A DNA stretch of 64,000 nucleotides, from the NCBI GenBank assembly GCA_037833965.1, contig AP031355.1, forward strand, positions 17,943,501 to 18,007,500, written 5' to 3'. Both the position numbers and the translations under genes were made by a program. Under the pieces are notes generated by a model. It saw only the letters and a list, made by a program, of their open reading frames with translations. It did no database searches and was not told where the DNA came from. Below are positions 62,857 through 64,000 of this stretch, piece by piece (within the stretch, counting starts at the first letter, position 1; every line of letters begins with the position of its first letter). Origin of the DNA: Marchantia polymorpha subsp. ruderalis. Lineage: Eukaryota > Streptophyta > Marchantiopsida > Marchantiales > Marchantiaceae.

Positions 62857-64000
62857 CTTGCACAAAGTTGCCTTTGTCTAATGGTAAAGTTGTCAAGATT
62901 AATTTCTAAAAAAATTGTGAAATGTGTCCAAGTAATGGCGTTATCTTCATGCTAACTATCTCTTTATTCATCACTCAAGTCTAACATTCATTGACATTCC
63001 AAAATGATTTGTAAACAGAATCTTTTATTTATGAATTAATCCAGCACACAAAAAACTTTCCTAACGTGCTTGAGAGTACTTTCTATATCTCTTTATTTAT
63101 ACTAATTGAAATTTTATTATAATATAATATGATGATCATCATTTAACTTACTTTTGTAAATATAATTATTTTTAGATTTGATTAATTTTCATTTTGTGAC
63201 AACATGTCATTGATTTACTAAACCTCTTAAAAGCTTTTTTGTACTCAATTTAAAGTCACAACTTGCTCTTTGTGAACTGAAAAATCTAGTGTTTTCACTT
63301 GCTTAGTCTAACTAATTAAAATTTCATATCATATAGTCAAATCAATTAAAATTCAACATATGATCAAAGTCGTCTTACCTTGGACTTTGAACTTTGATGT
63401 GAAAAAAATTTGTAATGTTTACTTATAACTTTTTGAAGGAGTCTAATCAATTCATCAAGTATAGATTTGATAGTTAAACTTAGTTATAACTAGCTGAACT
63501 TAGTCATAATTCAACTAACACGGGTAAAATTTTTGGTTAATTCTACTATTAGCTTACACATACAAATATTGTTTCTAGTCATCATTATTGTACATTGATG
63601 ATTTAGGCCTTATACTTTTGCCAAAAATCATAAATTCAAGTTACTTTTGACTTATTTTTCTCTAAACAGATGATGGTGATATGATGGTCATGATCGCTAA
63701 TAGCGATCATGATCATCATATTGCACCCTATCATATATTGCTACTCAAAACTTTATGGTCATTATTTTGAGAAACTCTTGACAATAGTTCCCTGCGTGAT
63801 ATATGCAAAAGATTTTTGCTCCTGACTCATATGTCAAATGCCGTGAAGTTGCTAGATAACAAATCTTGCAACAATCAATATGTTAGCTTATTCCAACATG
63901 AATAGAAAAAAATCAATCAAATTTTGGTTGATTCCTTTCTATTGGCTGATTGAAAATTTTATTTTGGCATAAAAATCTAGTCAAGATATTGAGCAACTAG
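62857..64000. other. AT-rich sequence to the window end
   Basis: No gene is seen. An 18-bp inverted repeat with one mismatch lies at 63681-63719. Confidence 0.5.
63681..63719. repeat. 18-bp inverted repeat, one mismatch
   Basis: ATGATGGTCATGATCGCT and AGCGATCATGATCATCAT with a three-base loop. Confidence 0.85.

Overview
This window is nuclear DNA of a land plant. The evidence is class III secretory peroxidase genes with the usual four-exon, three-intron layout, interstitial TTTAGGG telomere-type repeats, a decayed Ty1/copia element, and a KH-domain pseudogene of plant type. Very AT-rich spacers, GC-rich transposon islands and the wording of the proteins suggest a bryophyte, perhaps a liverwort such as Marchantia. 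That placement is an impression and was not tested.

The functional core is a tandem array of six class III peroxidase genes, all on the minus strand. Gene 1 (1-1413) is cut by the window edge. Genes 2 to 5 (19367-20914, 25317-26844, 30148-31687, 35822-37351) are near-identical and sit in 3.5-4.5 kb duplicated blocks. Gene 6 (42178-43597) is a diverged older member. All exon junctions could be placed by hand, with intron phases 0, 0, 1. Genes 2-6 encode complete secreted haem peroxidases of 325-328 residues with eight cysteines and both haem-pocket histidines. Gene 1 is in frame but has lost the distal catalytic Arg and His. Genes 2-6 share a TATA box and a conserved leader ending in a splice donor 150-235 bp upstream of the ATG, which suggests a 5'UTR intron. 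Genes 2-5 are mosaics: their ends group as (2,4)/(3,5) and their middles as (2,3)/(4,5).

Between genes 1 and 2 (4325-14016) lies a three-part nest of mobile elements, each bounded by TG...CA ends and a perfect 5-bp target duplication. Host element A carries element D (6127-8243) and element B (8774-13590). Element C at 54605-57180 is an intact relative of A and shows the empty sites. A, B and C have no second terminal repeat, so they look like solo LTRs or short non-autonomous elements. B also carries a long open frame (10072-12675, three in-frame stops) inside the body that in A and C would be LTR. A, C and D hold arrays of about 120-bp inverted-repeat units separated by CCTTCGGCG-rich spacers.

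The right side (44-64 kb) is gene-poor: a decayed Ty1/copia element (about 47.74-51.72 kb), a KH-domain pseudogene (53.76-54.34 kb), element C, a 130-bp tandem duplication, a relic of an A/B/C-type terminus (62.58-62.86 kb) and several long perfect hairpins. A 5S-rRNA-like sequence sits near 29.0 kb.
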